From: JAYZDF01 sp036337945
GTDB taxonomy: Bacteria > Myxococcota > Kuafuiibacteriia > Kuafuiibacteriales > Kuafuiibacteriaceae
Assembly: GCA_036337945.1 (NCBI GenBank)
Contig: JAYZDF010000005.1
Location: 1 to 12,943, forward strand
Reading direction: 5' to 3'
Length of the DNA stretch: 12,943 bases
Positions 1-6,914 of this stretch are shown in pieces. The translations under genes and the position numbers were made by a program. Position 1 is the first letter of the stretch. Every line of letters begins with the position of its first letter. The notes under the pieces were generated by a model, which did not search any database, was not told the DNA's origin, and saw only the letters and a list, made by a program, of their open reading frames with translations.

Positions 1-355
1 AACAGATGCCTAATAAAATCAGCTTGCCATTACATTTGTCGTCGGCAAGTCCGCGGGTACATACTTCCAAAAGGTCTTGCAAAACCACGTCGTCAGAAAT
101 TTGACCCATACGAGCCATCGCGGCGGCACCATCTTGTGGAATACGAAGTGGACCTTTGCCGTCCCGCCCGAAAGGGTCCATCGCATAGACGAGGGCACCT
201 TCGGCTGAGAACAATTTCGCATAATGGTGGACGTCGTCGGTCACCCCAAAAATAGAGGGTACGACCGCGACAAGGGGGCCAGCCTGCTTGGGCCTAAATG
301 GGAACATCACGGGTGTATAACCAGCCGACTTTTTGGGAAGCTTCTCTTTACTCAA
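1..355 (-). CDS. Dienelactone hydrolase family protein, 3' part cut by window edge
   Basis: This is the first 118 residues of an alpha/beta hydrolase, open through the left edge of the window. The central beta-strand and turn PLVAVVPSIFGV (residues 27-38), then AEGALVYAMDPFGRD (51-65) and the end KLILLGIC (111-118), match the dienelactone hydrolase layout. In that family the last motif is usually followed by FGG around the nucleophile, which here lies off the window. Family members are cytosolic esterases acting on lactones or small esters; the substrate cannot be named. The acidic residue common in the HEIFG motif is Ser here (PSIFG). The start is uncertain. I chose TTG at 355 because an in-frame TGA lies just upstream, but no good ribosome binding site precedes it. 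In-frame GTG/ATG at residues 16-17 are alternatives. A six-codon reading frame (ATG at 368) overlaps the TTG. The family call is fairly safe, the start is not. Confidence 0.7.
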   Translation of the reverse strand, partial: MSKEKLPKKSAGYTPVMFPFRPKQAGPLVAVVPSIFGVTDDVHHYAKLFSAEGALVYAMDPFGRDGKGPLRIPQDGAAAMARMGQISDDVVLQDLLEVCTRGLADDKCNGKLILLGIC

Positions 356-558
356 TTTGCGCGCTCATTTTGTCTCGTTTTTGTCATTGATTCTAAAACC
401 CGGTTTCAAACGGATGCTAAGGTATCACCGGTGAGCACGGAAAAAGCCAGGATTAGGCCCACTTGTTTTCCGTTCATCACAGGGCGAGGCTAGCGTGGTT
501 TGGTGGGAGACTAAAGGGGGGATGGGGGCAGCTGAGAAGAGTGAAAGCCCAAAGAACC

Positions 559-599
559 AAAAAACCGTCGCAACCCTTGAGGATCACGACGGCTTTTTT
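559..599 (-). terminator. Intrinsic terminator of tRNA-Asn (can work on both strands)
   Basis: CCGTCG at 565-570 pairs with CGACGG at 587-592 around a 16-nt loop. Read on the minus strand it is followed by six T (564-559), just after the 3' end of the tRNA. On the plus strand another six-T run (594-599) follows one base after the stem. It should stop the tRNA transcript before the hydrolase gene. Confidence 0.75.
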
Positions 600-602
600 G
601 AG

Positions 603-675
603 CTCCGCAAGAGAGACTTGAACTCCCGACCTAGTGGTTAACAGCCACCCGCTCTACCAACTGAGCTATTGCGGA
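603..675 (-). tRNA. tRNA-Asn (anticodon GTT)
   Basis: A 73-nt cloverleaf can be drawn in full. The 7-bp acceptor stem pairs TCCGCAA with TTGCGGA, followed by discriminator G. The D-arm is GCTC/GAGC with the AGTTGGTA loop. The anticodon stem is GGTGG/CCACT (one G-U) with loop CTGTTAA, which puts the anticodon GTT at 642-640. The variable loop is AGGTC. The T-arm is GGGAG/CTCTC with loop TTCAAGT. The 3' CCA is not encoded; the genome reads CTC after the discriminator, so CCA must be added enzymatically. Its own promoter and terminator flank it, so it appears to be a single-gene transcript. Confidence 0.96.
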
Positions 676-699
676 CCAGGTCTTTCGACCGTGAGGGCG

Positions 700-728
700 T
701 TTCTAGAGGGAGAATTTCCTTGTGTCAA
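700..728 (-). promoter_or_regulatory. Sigma-70 promoter for tRNA-Asn
   Basis: On the minus strand TTGACA (728-723, a perfect -35) is followed after exactly 17 bp by TAGAAA (705-700, 4 of 6 matches to the -10 consensus). The -10 ends 24 nt before the mature 5' end of the tRNA, a usual distance for a tRNA leader. Confidence 0.7.
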
Positions 729-779
729 GAACTGGGTGTTCCATCCGAGCCGAATTTTCTGTAAGGACGGTACTCCATC

Positions 780-1814
780 ATGATGCTTTTTCGCAAAAAC
801 CGGAATTTTCTCATCTTGATCACCTTTTTGGCCGCTTCCTGCGGCGGTACGGAGGAACTTTCGCCACCTGACGCTGAGATTCCGCTCGGGGCATTGAAAG
901 TTCGCTGGTCGATTGAAAACGCGTCGGGCGATGTGCTGAACTGCGAAGATGTTGATGTCGACACGGTCGACGTGGCGATCGGTGGATCGCCAATATCCGT
1001 GGATTGCAAAACGGGGGAGACCACTTTTGAGGGTCTCTTGCCTCAAAGATATCCTGTTGTCGTGCAGCTCATGTTCGGACCGGTTGTGCTCGCAACGGGA
1101 CTCGGTAATGGCGACGTTGAACCGGGAGAGACGACCGAAGTTGATATTGTTCTGGAGGCAGAGCGCAGGAACAATGACGTCGGGAGCATTTATCTCAAGT
1201 GGCGTATTGATGATCAGCCGCCCGCTCGACGTTGCGGCGAGCTAGAAGCACTCACGCTGCGAGTGACGGCGGAGTCGTCTTCAATTGACCCGACGCTCAC
1301 CGCTGATGTGGCGTGTACTGATGGCGAGATGACCATTACGAATGCGAAACCGGGAAGTTATGATCTTCGTCTCACTCTGGAGCGACCCGATGGAAGCAAA
1401 GTGGTCAGCCTTTTGACGGGGAACTTTCGCGTTGTTTCCGCGGGGACCACGAATTTGGGACTTCTTAATTTCACGACGGTTCTAACTGGGGGCGGCAAAA
1501 TCTATGCGCAGTATACGATCAGCAGCTCCGTAGCGACGACCGATATTTGTGATCAGCTCGGAGCTAAAGAAGTTCGAATGTCGGTACGAAGTATCGACGT
1601 GCAAACGCAAAGTACACGGCTGGAAGGAACAGAGACATCGACGTGTCCAAAAGGCTATCTGTCTCGAGATAAACTCCGGACGAATCTCTATCTGGTTCAG
1701 CTCGAGCTCATGGACGGGTTTGGAATTATCCTCACCTCAAGCACGGTGCGCGACATACCGGTGACCTTCGGCCAAACTTCTACGGTCTCGATCGACTTGG
1801 TTCCGGAACGCTAG
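780..1814 (+). CDS. Putative lipoprotein with three tandem two-cysteine beta domains
   Basis: 344 residues of unrecognised family. The N-terminus is a lipoprotein signal: basic RKNR, hydrophobic FLILITFLAA, then Cys21 as acylation site (AASC). The mature part looks like three repeats of about 100 residues (roughly 37-127, 134-233, 237-343). Each opens with a G-x-[LI]-x5-I strand. Each holds one cysteine pair (55/76, 152/179, 257/289), contains a near-central strand like Y-x2-x-L-x-L, and closes with a T-x-V/L-x-I-x-L strand. This suggests serial beta-sandwich domains, each closed by a disulfide, in keeping with an exported location. No catalytic motif is visible; binding or a structural role is a guess. 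Two ATG codons stand in tandem (780 and 783), and AAGGA at 763-767 lies upstream of either. Its stop codon overlaps that of the converging M23 peptidase gene. Confidence 0.8.
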   Translation: MMLFRKNRNFLILITFLAASCGGTEELSPPDAEIPLGALKVRWSIENASGDVLNCEDVDVDTVDVAIGGSPISVDCKTGETTFEGLLPQRYPVVVQLMFGPVVLATGLGNGDVEPGETTEVDIVLEAERRNNDVGSIYLKWRIDDQPPARRCGELEALTLRVTAESSSIDPTLTADVACTDGEMTITNAKPGSYDLRLTLERPDGSKVVSLLTGNFRVVSAGTTNLGLLNFTTVLTGGGKIYAQYTISSSVATTDICDQLGAKEVRMSVRSIDVQTQSTRLEGTETSTCPKGYLSRDKLRTNLYLVQLELMDGFGIILTSSTVRDIPVTFGQTSTVSIDLVPER

Positions 1815-2857
1815 CGACGCAAAGCTGAGTATCGCGAGCGCTGAAAATCTTCGATAAATAATCCCGGGTCGATCGGTTGTTGATCGACTTCGATTTGGAA
1901 ATGAAGGTGAGGACCGGTGGTTATGCCTGTACTTCCCAACAAAGCGATATTGGTTTCTTTCGTGACTTGTTGTCCTTCTTTTACAAGAATTTCTGAAGCG
2001 TGACTGTATGAGGTGACGATTCCGTGACCGTGGTCGATGGTGACATAATTTCCATTGCCGCGATCATAGCCGACCTCTTGAACGACGCCTCGTCCACTCG
2101 AGAATAATTTTGTTCCTTCGGCGGCGACAAGGTCGATACCTGCGTGATGCTTTTTGATGCCTAGAACGGGATGGATTCTCATGCCGAACTTTGAGCTGAC
2201 TAAGGCACGCTTGAGAGGGCTCTGCAGAGAGAACGTGGTTTTTAGCGCGAATAGATGCCGAATTTCTGATTTTTGATCGTAGCTTGTTTTCAAAAAGCGG
2301 GAGAAAGTAGCGTAAGTACCGGGTTCATCGAGCTTTGCGAACCGGGCTTGATTAAGCGCATATTCCACCAAAGGCCATTCTACAAATAATGAACATAAGG
2401 CTGCGTCCTCACTCTCAAATCGCCGTGATAGTTTGGCCAAGGCTTCTAGAGCAAATTGCTGCCGAAGCTCTGTGGTTTTGACAAGATTGAAGCCATCCAT
2501 TTCCACTTCGGCAAAAGAGCGATGGCTTACTTCGGTCAGTTCGAAATTCATCACCTGAGGGCGGCGCTTTTGGAAGTGGGTGAAACGAACCAACAGTGCT
2601 CTAGCGCTTGCTGTAGAAAGTCCTTCGTTTTTGGTTTTTGTGACCAGGTCTGACTCTTCTTGTTCTGTTGAATTGTCTCCCTGGAAACTTCCCTCGAACA
2701 TAGTCCAAAACCAGTGCTTGTCCTGGTCGGCAGAAAGCACGCTTTCTTTCGCGGTAGGCGAGGGGGGAATTGTCGGTGATGTGGTGGAAAGAAGTTGAAA
2801 CAAGCCAACCACAGCGAATCCAGAAAACAAAACCTTACCGATTGTTTTGTTATTCAT
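1811..2857 (-). CDS. M23 family metallopeptidase, membrane-anchored
   Basis: 348 residues. Near the N-terminus is one hydrophobic segment (about 9-24) after MNNKTIGK. With no clear cleavage site it probably acts as a membrane anchor, placing the rest in the periplasm. Residues 25-80 are Ser/Thr/Glu-rich and 80-200 mostly helical with no known domain. The C-terminal LytM/M23 domain (about 213-335) is complete. KFGMRIHP leads to HHAGID with zinc ligands His238 and Asp242, YSHAS carries His286, and GPHLHF carries His317 and ligand His319. Enzymes with this set cut peptide cross-links or stems of peptidoglycan. Since all metal and catalytic residues are present, it is likely an active hydrolase and not an EnvC-like degenerate activator. 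The ATG at 2857 is backed by GGAG at 2870-2867, nine bases upstream. Its gene ends on the same CTAG as the converging lipoprotein gene. Confidence 0.9.
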   Translation of the reverse strand: MNNKTIGKVLFSGFAVVGLFQLLSTTSPTIPPSPTAKESVLSADQDKHWFWTMFEGSFQGDNSTEQEESDLVTKTKNEGLSTASARALLVRFTHFQKRRPQVMNFELTEVSHRSFAEVEMDGFNLVKTTELRQQFALEALAKLSRRFESEDAALCSLFVEWPLVEYALNQARFAKLDEPGTYATFSRFLKTSYDQKSEIRHLFALKTTFSLQSPLKRALVSSKFGMRIHPVLGIKKHHAGIDLVAAEGTKLFSSGRGVVQEVGYDRGNGNYVTIDHGHGIVTSYSHASEILVKEGQQVTKETNIALLGSTGITTGPHLHFQIEVDQQPIDPGLFIEDFQRSRYSALRR

Positions 2858-2926
2858 GAGTGAATACTCCAGACGCGGAGGTTGATACTGGGGTACGTGT
2901 GAGCGAGATTGGTATCTGGCACGCTT

Positions 2927-2941
2927 GTCCGCTCAGCGGAC
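2927..2941. repeat. Inverted repeat GTCCGC-TCA-GCGGAC
   Basis: A perfect 6-bp stem with 3-nt loop, 70 bp upstream of the M23 start. It overlaps a second one, CAGCG-GA-CGCTG, immediately to the right. There is no T-run, so it is not a terminator. It could be an operator or a 5'-leader hairpin of the peptidase mRNA. Confidence 0.5.
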
Positions 2942-3206
2942 GCTGACGTCCTACATGTTTGCCTAATTGTGTTCTCCAACCCGACAAGAGACTTTAAACC
3001 CGAGACTCAAGATTAACAGAACATGTAAAAAACAATAGAGCGACGGAGGAATAGATTGCGTCAAATAGGATTGTTTTGTTGGATTTACGTCTTTTGGGTG
3101 AGGGTAAATAGATCGGTAGCCCTTGATTCCGTTTCGAGAGGGGGAGGGCTAGCCCGAGCCAACAATACGAATGAATTCTTTCACGAAAATTTTCCGCGGT
3201 TGCCTT

Positions 3207-3221
3207 GACAGAGTTGCTGTC
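3207..3221. repeat. Inverted repeat GACAG-AGTTG-CTGTC
   Basis: A perfect 5-bp dyad with 5-bp centre in the gene-free stretch. It starts inside the string TTGACA (3205-3210). It resembles a regulator half-site pair in spacing, but no matching -10 or downstream plus-strand gene is seen, so no function is assigned. Confidence 0.35.
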
Positions 3222-3279
3222 GAATAGGCGAGGAACAGCTACTAAGCGGCGAAGAATTTCAGATTGATCCGGTCTTTTG

Positions 3280-3306
3280 TACGATATCTTGTTGATACAG
3301 ATCGTA
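3280..3306. repeat. Bulged hairpin downstream of the kinase gene
   Basis: TACGA (3280-3284) pairs with TCGTA (3302-3306) and TATC (3285-3288) pairs with GATA (3294-3297) around loop TTGTT, with a four-base bulge CAGA. It starts 34 bp past the kinase stop codon on the minus strand. It lacks a T-run, so it may protect the mRNA 3' end or be chance. Confidence 0.35.
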
Positions 3307-3339
3307 ACGCGCGACGACCGAAAAAGTTTTAGGTGAGAG

Positions 3340-4290
3340 TTAGAAGAGTCTCGCTTCTTCGTTGTCTAGAAATGGCCTATGGTCCTCAAGCCATTGCTGC
3401 AGGTTCATATTCATTGAGCCAATGGAGTTAGATAGTTTGCGGAGCTCGATTTCAATCTGTTTGACGGTTTGAAACCTTTGGTTCGGGTTTGGCATGCGGC
3501 ACAAATCGAGAATAGCAAGTAACTGTGGTTGGAGTTGATAAAATAGCATCCTGATCTGTTCTTGGTTCGGCGTGAGAATACTCTGCATGATGGAAATGGG
3601 GTCGTTGCCAATGACAGGAGGTGTATGCGTCACGAGTTCGTAGAGAATTGAGCCCAAAGAAAAGATATCGGACCTGCGGTCTAATCGTTGTCCTTGTACT
3701 TGCTCCGGGGACATGTACGCCGGGGTTCCTTTCGCAACATTATTCATCGCGGTTTGGTAGGGATTGATGGTCGTCTTAGCGACGCCGAAGTCGAGAACCT
3801 TAACCTCGCCCTGACGACCGATCATTATGTTCGCGGGCTTGAGGTCTCGATGAACCAAATTGATAAGCTCACCTTCTCGATCGCGTAAGTTATGCGCGTA
3901 ATCTAACCCGGCGCATATCGAAATCATCATGTCTAAGATCACGCCTAAAGGGAGACCTATTTTCGCTTCAGCACAGAAGCGAACGATTTGTTCGACACTC
4001 CAGCCATCAATAAATTCCATGGCGAGGTAATATGTACCTCCCACTTCGTCGAACTCGTAAGTTTGAACAACGTTTCCGTGCCGAAGTTGTGCACCAATAT
4101 GAGCCTCGTTGACGAGTGATTCCAAGGTGCCGTCCGTTTCTGCCGCGTGTGCGTGGATGAGTTTCAGTGCCACCAGCTTTTCAAATCCAAGTGCACCACG
4201 AAGACGCGCTCGGTATACTTCCGAGGTCGCGCCAGCCCCTAAGAATTGGTCGAGGGTGTACTTACCAAATTCATAGTTCTCCCCAGGCAC
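3340..4290 (-). CDS. Hanks-type serine/threonine protein kinase
   Basis: 316 residues, almost all kinase domain. Visible in order: glycine-rich loop LGAGATSEVY (17-26), ATP-anchoring Lys43 in VALKLI, helix-C Glu62, hinge region MEFID (91-95), catalytic loop HRDLKPAN (147-154) with Asp149, metal-binding DFG (167-169), and activation-segment end GTPAYMSPEQ (188-197). The closing helices end with NPNQRF. All catalytic residues are present, so it should be an active cytosolic kinase. Unlike PknB types it has no membrane segment and no C-terminal sensor, only a short acidic tail. The GTG at 4290 is the only possible start because an in-frame TGA lies four codons upstream. No Shine-Dalgarno is visible, so it may be weakly translated or leaderless. 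It diverges from the glutathione peroxidase gene; the substrate is unknown. Confidence 0.93.
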   Translation of the reverse strand: MPGENYEFGKYTLDQFLGAGATSEVYRARLRGALGFEKLVALKLIHAHAAETDGTLESLVNEAHIGAQLRHGNVVQTYEFDEVGGTYYLAMEFIDGWSVEQIVRFCAEAKIGLPLGVILDMMISICAGLDYAHNLRDREGELINLVHRDLKPANIMIGRQGEVKVLDFGVAKTTINPYQTAMNNVAKGTPAYMSPEQVQGQRLDRRSDIFSLGSILYELVTHTPPVIGNDPISIMQSILTPNQEQIRMLFYQLQPQLLAILDLCRMPNPNQRFQTVKQIEIELRKLSNSIGSMNMNLQQWLEDHRPFLDNEEARLF

Positions 4291-4348
4291 AGCGCGGGTA
4301 AATCATGGATTCCATAGATTGTCATCGGGAGGTTATGAAGAACATGGC

Positions 4349-4377
4349 TTGAGCAGCGCAGTGACAGTCCATAAATT
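4349..4377 (+). promoter_or_regulatory. Candidate sigma-70 promoter of the glutathione peroxidase gene
   Basis: TTGAGC (4349-4354), 17-bp spacer, TAAATT (4372-4377); both boxes match consensus at four of six positions. Transcription would begin near 4384, leaving a leader of about 50 nt before the GTG at 4436. If real, it rules out the longer reading frame starting at 4319. Confidence 0.4.
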
Positions 4378-4435
4378 GCCGATTTTGGTAAAATTTGTGG
4401 ATGACAATCATGAAGTCGTGTTTCTAATCAATGAC

Positions 4436-4975
4436 GTGACCGTTCATAAGTACATAGTCGTGGATTCCGAAGGTCAAGACGTCGACTTGTCCATCTATCA
4501 GGGTAAAGTCTTGCTCATTGTCAACACTGCGAGCAAGTGCGGGCTTACGCCTCAGTACGAGGGTTTGGAGCAGCTGCAGCAAGCGTACCAGGAAAACGGG
4601 TTTACGGTGCTAGGGTTTCCATGTAACCAGTTCCTCGGTCAGGAACCAGGGTCCGATGCGGAAATACAGGCCTTCTGCAAGACGAAATTTCAAATATCCT
4701 TCCCGGTGTTTGGGAAAATCGAAGTCAACGGGTCCAACACTCATCCTCTCTACGAATACTTAAAAAGAAAGGCTCCAGGGCTTTTCGGTTCGAAAAAAAT
4801 CAAATGGAATTTTACCAAGTTCCTCGTCGACCCTAACGGTAAGGTGATTCGTCGCTACGGGCCGAACGTGCTTCCCGAAGATATTGAACAAGACATCGCG
4901 GGTGCGCTCGGTGCCACGAGCACCGCTAGAAGTGGACGCGCAAAGGCTAACCTCGCGACGAGCACCTCTTCATAA
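4436..4975 (+). CDS. Glutathione peroxidase family, Cys type (likely thioredoxin-dependent)
   Basis: 179 residues from the chosen start. It reduces hydrogen or organic peroxides to water or alcohols in the cytoplasm. The active-site tetrad is complete: peroxidatic Cys35 in ASKCG (Cys, not selenocysteine), Gln69 in GQEPG, and Trp124-Asn125 in WNFTKF. The family signature FPCNQF (61-66) is present. Cys81 in the helix before KTKFQISFP sits where thioredoxin-dependent members carry the resolving Cys, so thioredoxin is a more likely reductant than glutathione. The frame is open back to TTG 4319. I start at GTG 4436 because this gives the family's usual N-terminus; no ribosome binding site is clear at either. 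Residues 160-179 form a Ser/Thr/Ala-rich tail outside the fold, and its coding end overlaps rsmB by 29 bp. Confidence 0.88.
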   Translation: MTVHKYIVVDSEGQDVDLSIYQGKVLLIVNTASKCGLTPQYEGLEQLQQAYQENGFTVLGFPCNQFLGQEPGSDAEIQAFCKTKFQISFPVFGKIEVNGSNTHPLYEYLKRKAPGLFGSKKIKWNFTKFLVDPNGKVIRRYGPNVLPEDIEQDIAGALGATSTARSGRAKANLATSTSS

Positions 4976-6155
4976 CTGCAATAAAGAAACCGTCGGTTCC
5001 GTGCTGGTGTGGGTGCAGAGTCGTGGTCGATTCAATCTCAATTGACGATGATTCGGACAAAAACGCCTCCACGATTCGCTCATTTTCCTCAGCCAAGATT
5101 GAACAAGTGGCGTAGACCAACGTTCCTCCTGGTCTGACTTTCTTATGTCCTTCGCGAAGAATCGAATACTGCTGAGTTTGCCATTGACGAAGGTTCGACT
5201 GATTCAAATCCCACTTTCGCCCAGGTCCACGTCGCCAAATCCCCGAAGAACTGCATGGAGCGTCGACCAGGACGCGATCAAAAGTGTCCTCAATATTGGT
5301 AGACGAAAGATCAACCGTCTTGATTCGCTTGAGGCCGGTTCGCTTGAGACGGACTTTGAGGTCTGCAAGACGTTGTGGATTAATATCTGAGGCAACGATA
5401 TTCGCTTGTTCACCGGCGAGGTCGGCTAGGGCGAGTGTCTTTCCTCCCGCTCCAGCACAAAGATCGAGAATGCTCTCGCCGGGTTTCGGGGCCACCTTCT
5501 GCGCGATAATCTGACTCCCTTCATCTTGGACTTCGTAAAGACCATCCTTCCAGAGAGGACAGCCACGAATGTCGTGTCGCTTTTGCAAAATCAATCCGTG
5601 TGGCGCCATTCGCGTCTTTTCGGTTGGACACCCTACTTTTTGTAATTCAGACGCTAGATTTTCTTGAGAAATGCGGTGGCTGCGGGCCCGAATAGTAACC
5701 GGACCCGGGGTATTGAGAGCTTCTGCGAGTTGCGCACAGAATTCATATTCATATTGAGCCAAGAGTGACTGCGCCGCTATTGCAGGTAAAGAGTATTGAG
5801 TCTGAAGTCTCTCAAGAGGTTCCTCTGGCCAAGATGTAGAAAAGCGGTGAAACGCATCCCGACTCGATGGTTCGGTGAAGCTAAGTACTTCACTAAAAGG
5901 CGCTCGTTCGACGATGAGTTTATAGACGACAATTTTATGCTTTACAGATTTTCGAATCTCGTTTTGTGCGAGTTGGTATTCAATTCCGGTGAGATGACAG
6001 CGGACTCCGTGAACGTATGTCGCGGTCGACTTCCGTTCTTGGTTGGTAAGTTCGGGGTGCCGCCGGAAGTAACGTTTTGTGGTCCGATCTGCACTCGCAT
6101 TTGTTTCTTCGATCTCAGCGAGAATTGCTGCAGCATGATCGATAGCGTCTTTCAT
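4947..6155 (-). CDS. rsmB: 16S rRNA (cytosine-5) methyltransferase, RsmB family
   Basis: 402 residues. It transfers a methyl group from SAM to C5 of a cytosine in RNA; RsmB acts on C967 of 16S rRNA. The N-terminal part (about 1-140) looks like the NusB-like RNA-binding domain, with the LTNQERKSTATYVHGV stretch at 36-51. A linker reaches YEVQDEGSQ (208-216), then the Rossmann methyltransferase follows. It carries the SAM-binding loop DLCAGAGGKT (231-240), acidic ribose-binding SDINP (256-260), DAPCSSSG (298-305) with Cys301, and YATCSI (348-353) with the nucleophile Cys351. The paired cysteines are the mark of RsmB/NOL1/Sun enzymes. The NusB-like N-terminus favours RsmB over RsmF, though site specificity is inferred. 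ATG 6155 follows the hydrolase stop by 10 bp, implying co-transcription. The 3' end overlaps the converging peroxidase gene. Confidence 0.9.
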   Translation of the reverse strand: MKDAIDHAAAILAEIEETNASADRTTKRYFRRHPELTNQERKSTATYVHGVRCHLTGIEYQLAQNEIRKSVKHKIVVYKLIVERAPFSEVLSFTEPSSRDAFHRFSTSWPEEPLERLQTQYSLPAIAAQSLLAQYEYEFCAQLAEALNTPGPVTIRARSHRISQENLASELQKVGCPTEKTRMAPHGLILQKRHDIRGCPLWKDGLYEVQDEGSQIIAQKVAPKPGESILDLCAGAGGKTLALADLAGEQANIVASDINPQRLADLKVRLKRTGLKRIKTVDLSSTNIEDTFDRVLVDAPCSSSGIWRRGPGRKWDLNQSNLRQWQTQQYSILREGHKKVRPGGTLVYATCSILAEENERIVEAFLSESSSIEIESTTTLHPHQHGTDGFFIAVMKRCSSRG

Positions 6156-6165
6156 GACTTATCGC

Positions 6166-6852
6166 TTAGGTCCCTGGAGCCCACCTGAGTCCTGGCGCCC
6201 CGTCTATACCTCGTTCTTTCCGAATGTATCCAAGAAACGGATTGCTCTGAAGCTCTTCTGCCAGGGTGGTCACCGGTCCATGTCCACTGTGGACATTGAG
6301 GTGGCCAGGAAGCTTTGTCAGGCGACGCAGACTTTCCACCATCACTTCGGGTTCACTCATTGGAAAGTCGGTCCGACCAATGCTGCCACTAAAAAGCGTA
6401 TCCCCGACAATGATGTCCTCGTCATCGTAATAGCAGCCTTGCCCAGGCGTATGACCAGGCGTTGAAATAAACTTAAGTTTCAGCTCTCCCAACATGATTT
6501 CGTCACCGTCTTCAACGTTGTGGTCAATGCGTCCACATTCTCGGTTGAGGTGAGGCATTCCGAACATGGTGCCTTGCATGGGCAGAGTTTCAAACAATGG
6601 CCATTCTTTCTTGGGGAGGTATGTTGGAACATCCCAAACATCTTGCAATAGTTTCAATGCACCGGCGTGGTCGATATGCGCATGAGTCAGTAGAATCATC
6701 TTGATATCCGGAGCAGGGTCTAAAGCTTGGAGGGCCCGAACCAGTTCTTCTGATTCTCCGGTATCAATGATGGCGGAATGACCGGTGGCAGGGTCTGTAA
6801 TGAGGTAGGTGTTGACGGCGAACATACCGACGGTGAAGCACTGAACTTTCAT
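6166..6852 (-). CDS. MBL-fold metallo-hydrolase (glyoxalase II / YcbL-like)
   Basis: 228 residues of metallo-beta-lactamase fold. Metal sites are complete: THAHIDHAG gives His57, His59, Asp61 and His62; TPGHTPG gives His134; GDTLF gives Asp151; SGHGP gives His191. This is the glyoxalase II set for two metals. Like YcbL, it lacks the longer C-terminal glutathione-binding domain of full GloB (about 250 residues), so thioester hydrolysis is plausible but glutathione dependence is not shown. No signal peptide, so cytosolic. It sits 62 bp after the TPR lipoprotein gene and 10 bp before rsmB. ATG 6852 follows GGGA only, a poor ribosome binding site that also lies in a possible hairpin (6860-6895). 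Confidence 0.88.
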   Translation of the reverse strand: MKVQCFTVGMFAVNTYLITDPATGHSAIIDTGESEELVRALQALDPAPDIKMILLTHAHIDHAGALKLLQDVWDVPTYLPKKEWPLFETLPMQGTMFGMPHLNRECGRIDHNVEDGDEIMLGELKLKFISTPGHTPGQGCYYDDEDIIVGDTLFSGSIGRTDFPMSEPEVMVESLRRLTKLPGHLNVHSGHGPVTTLAEELQSNPFLGYIRKERGIDGAPGLRWAPGT

Positions 6853-6859
6853 TGGAGGT

Positions 6860-6895
6860 CCCAGCTCTCATATCCGATCAGATACGTGGGCTGGG
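6860..6895 (-). promoter_or_regulatory. Possible hairpin at the ribosome binding site of the MBL hydrolase gene
   Basis: CCCAGC (6860-6865) pairs with GCTGGG (6890-6895), with a possible inner pairing TATC/GATA (6871-6874, 6881-6884). On the mRNA the second arm ends in GGG, part of the only Shine-Dalgarno-like string before the ATG. No T-run follows, so a terminator is unlikely. It could lower translation of the distal genes. Confidence 0.3.
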
Positions 6896-6914
6896 CAACT
6901 CAAATATTCGTGAT

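Larger units (their letters stand above)
2858..3339. other. Intergenic region without a supported gene
   Basis: 482 bp between the starts of M23 (left) and the end of the kinase gene (right). No reading frame with a start and ribosome binding site exceeds about 20 codons on either strand. It must hold the M23 promoter, but I see no convincing -35/-10 pair. Several short inverted repeats are present (2927-2941, 3146-3155, 3207-3221, 3280-3306). Confidence 0.6.

Noticed and set aside
406..477. 23-codon minus-strand frame, hydrophobic in the middle, between tRNA-Asn and the dienelactone hydrolase gene
   Set aside because: It starts like some small membrane proteins (MNGKQVGLILAFSV), but there is no ribosome binding site, it stops after 23 residues and chance cannot be excluded. 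It could be a remnant.
224..493. 89-codon plus-strand frame over the left end
   Set aside because: It lies antisense to the dienelactone hydrolase frame, which has recognisable family motifs; its own product has none.
3205..3210. TTGACA in the gene-free stretch as a plus-strand -35 box
   Set aside because: At 16-18 bp downstream there is only G/C-rich sequence without a -10, and no plus-strand gene follows until 4436.
3265..3270. TGATCC as another target of the ECF sigma factor
   Set aside because: No TA-rich -10 stands 17-19 bp downstream and the next gene on that strand is more than 1 kb away.
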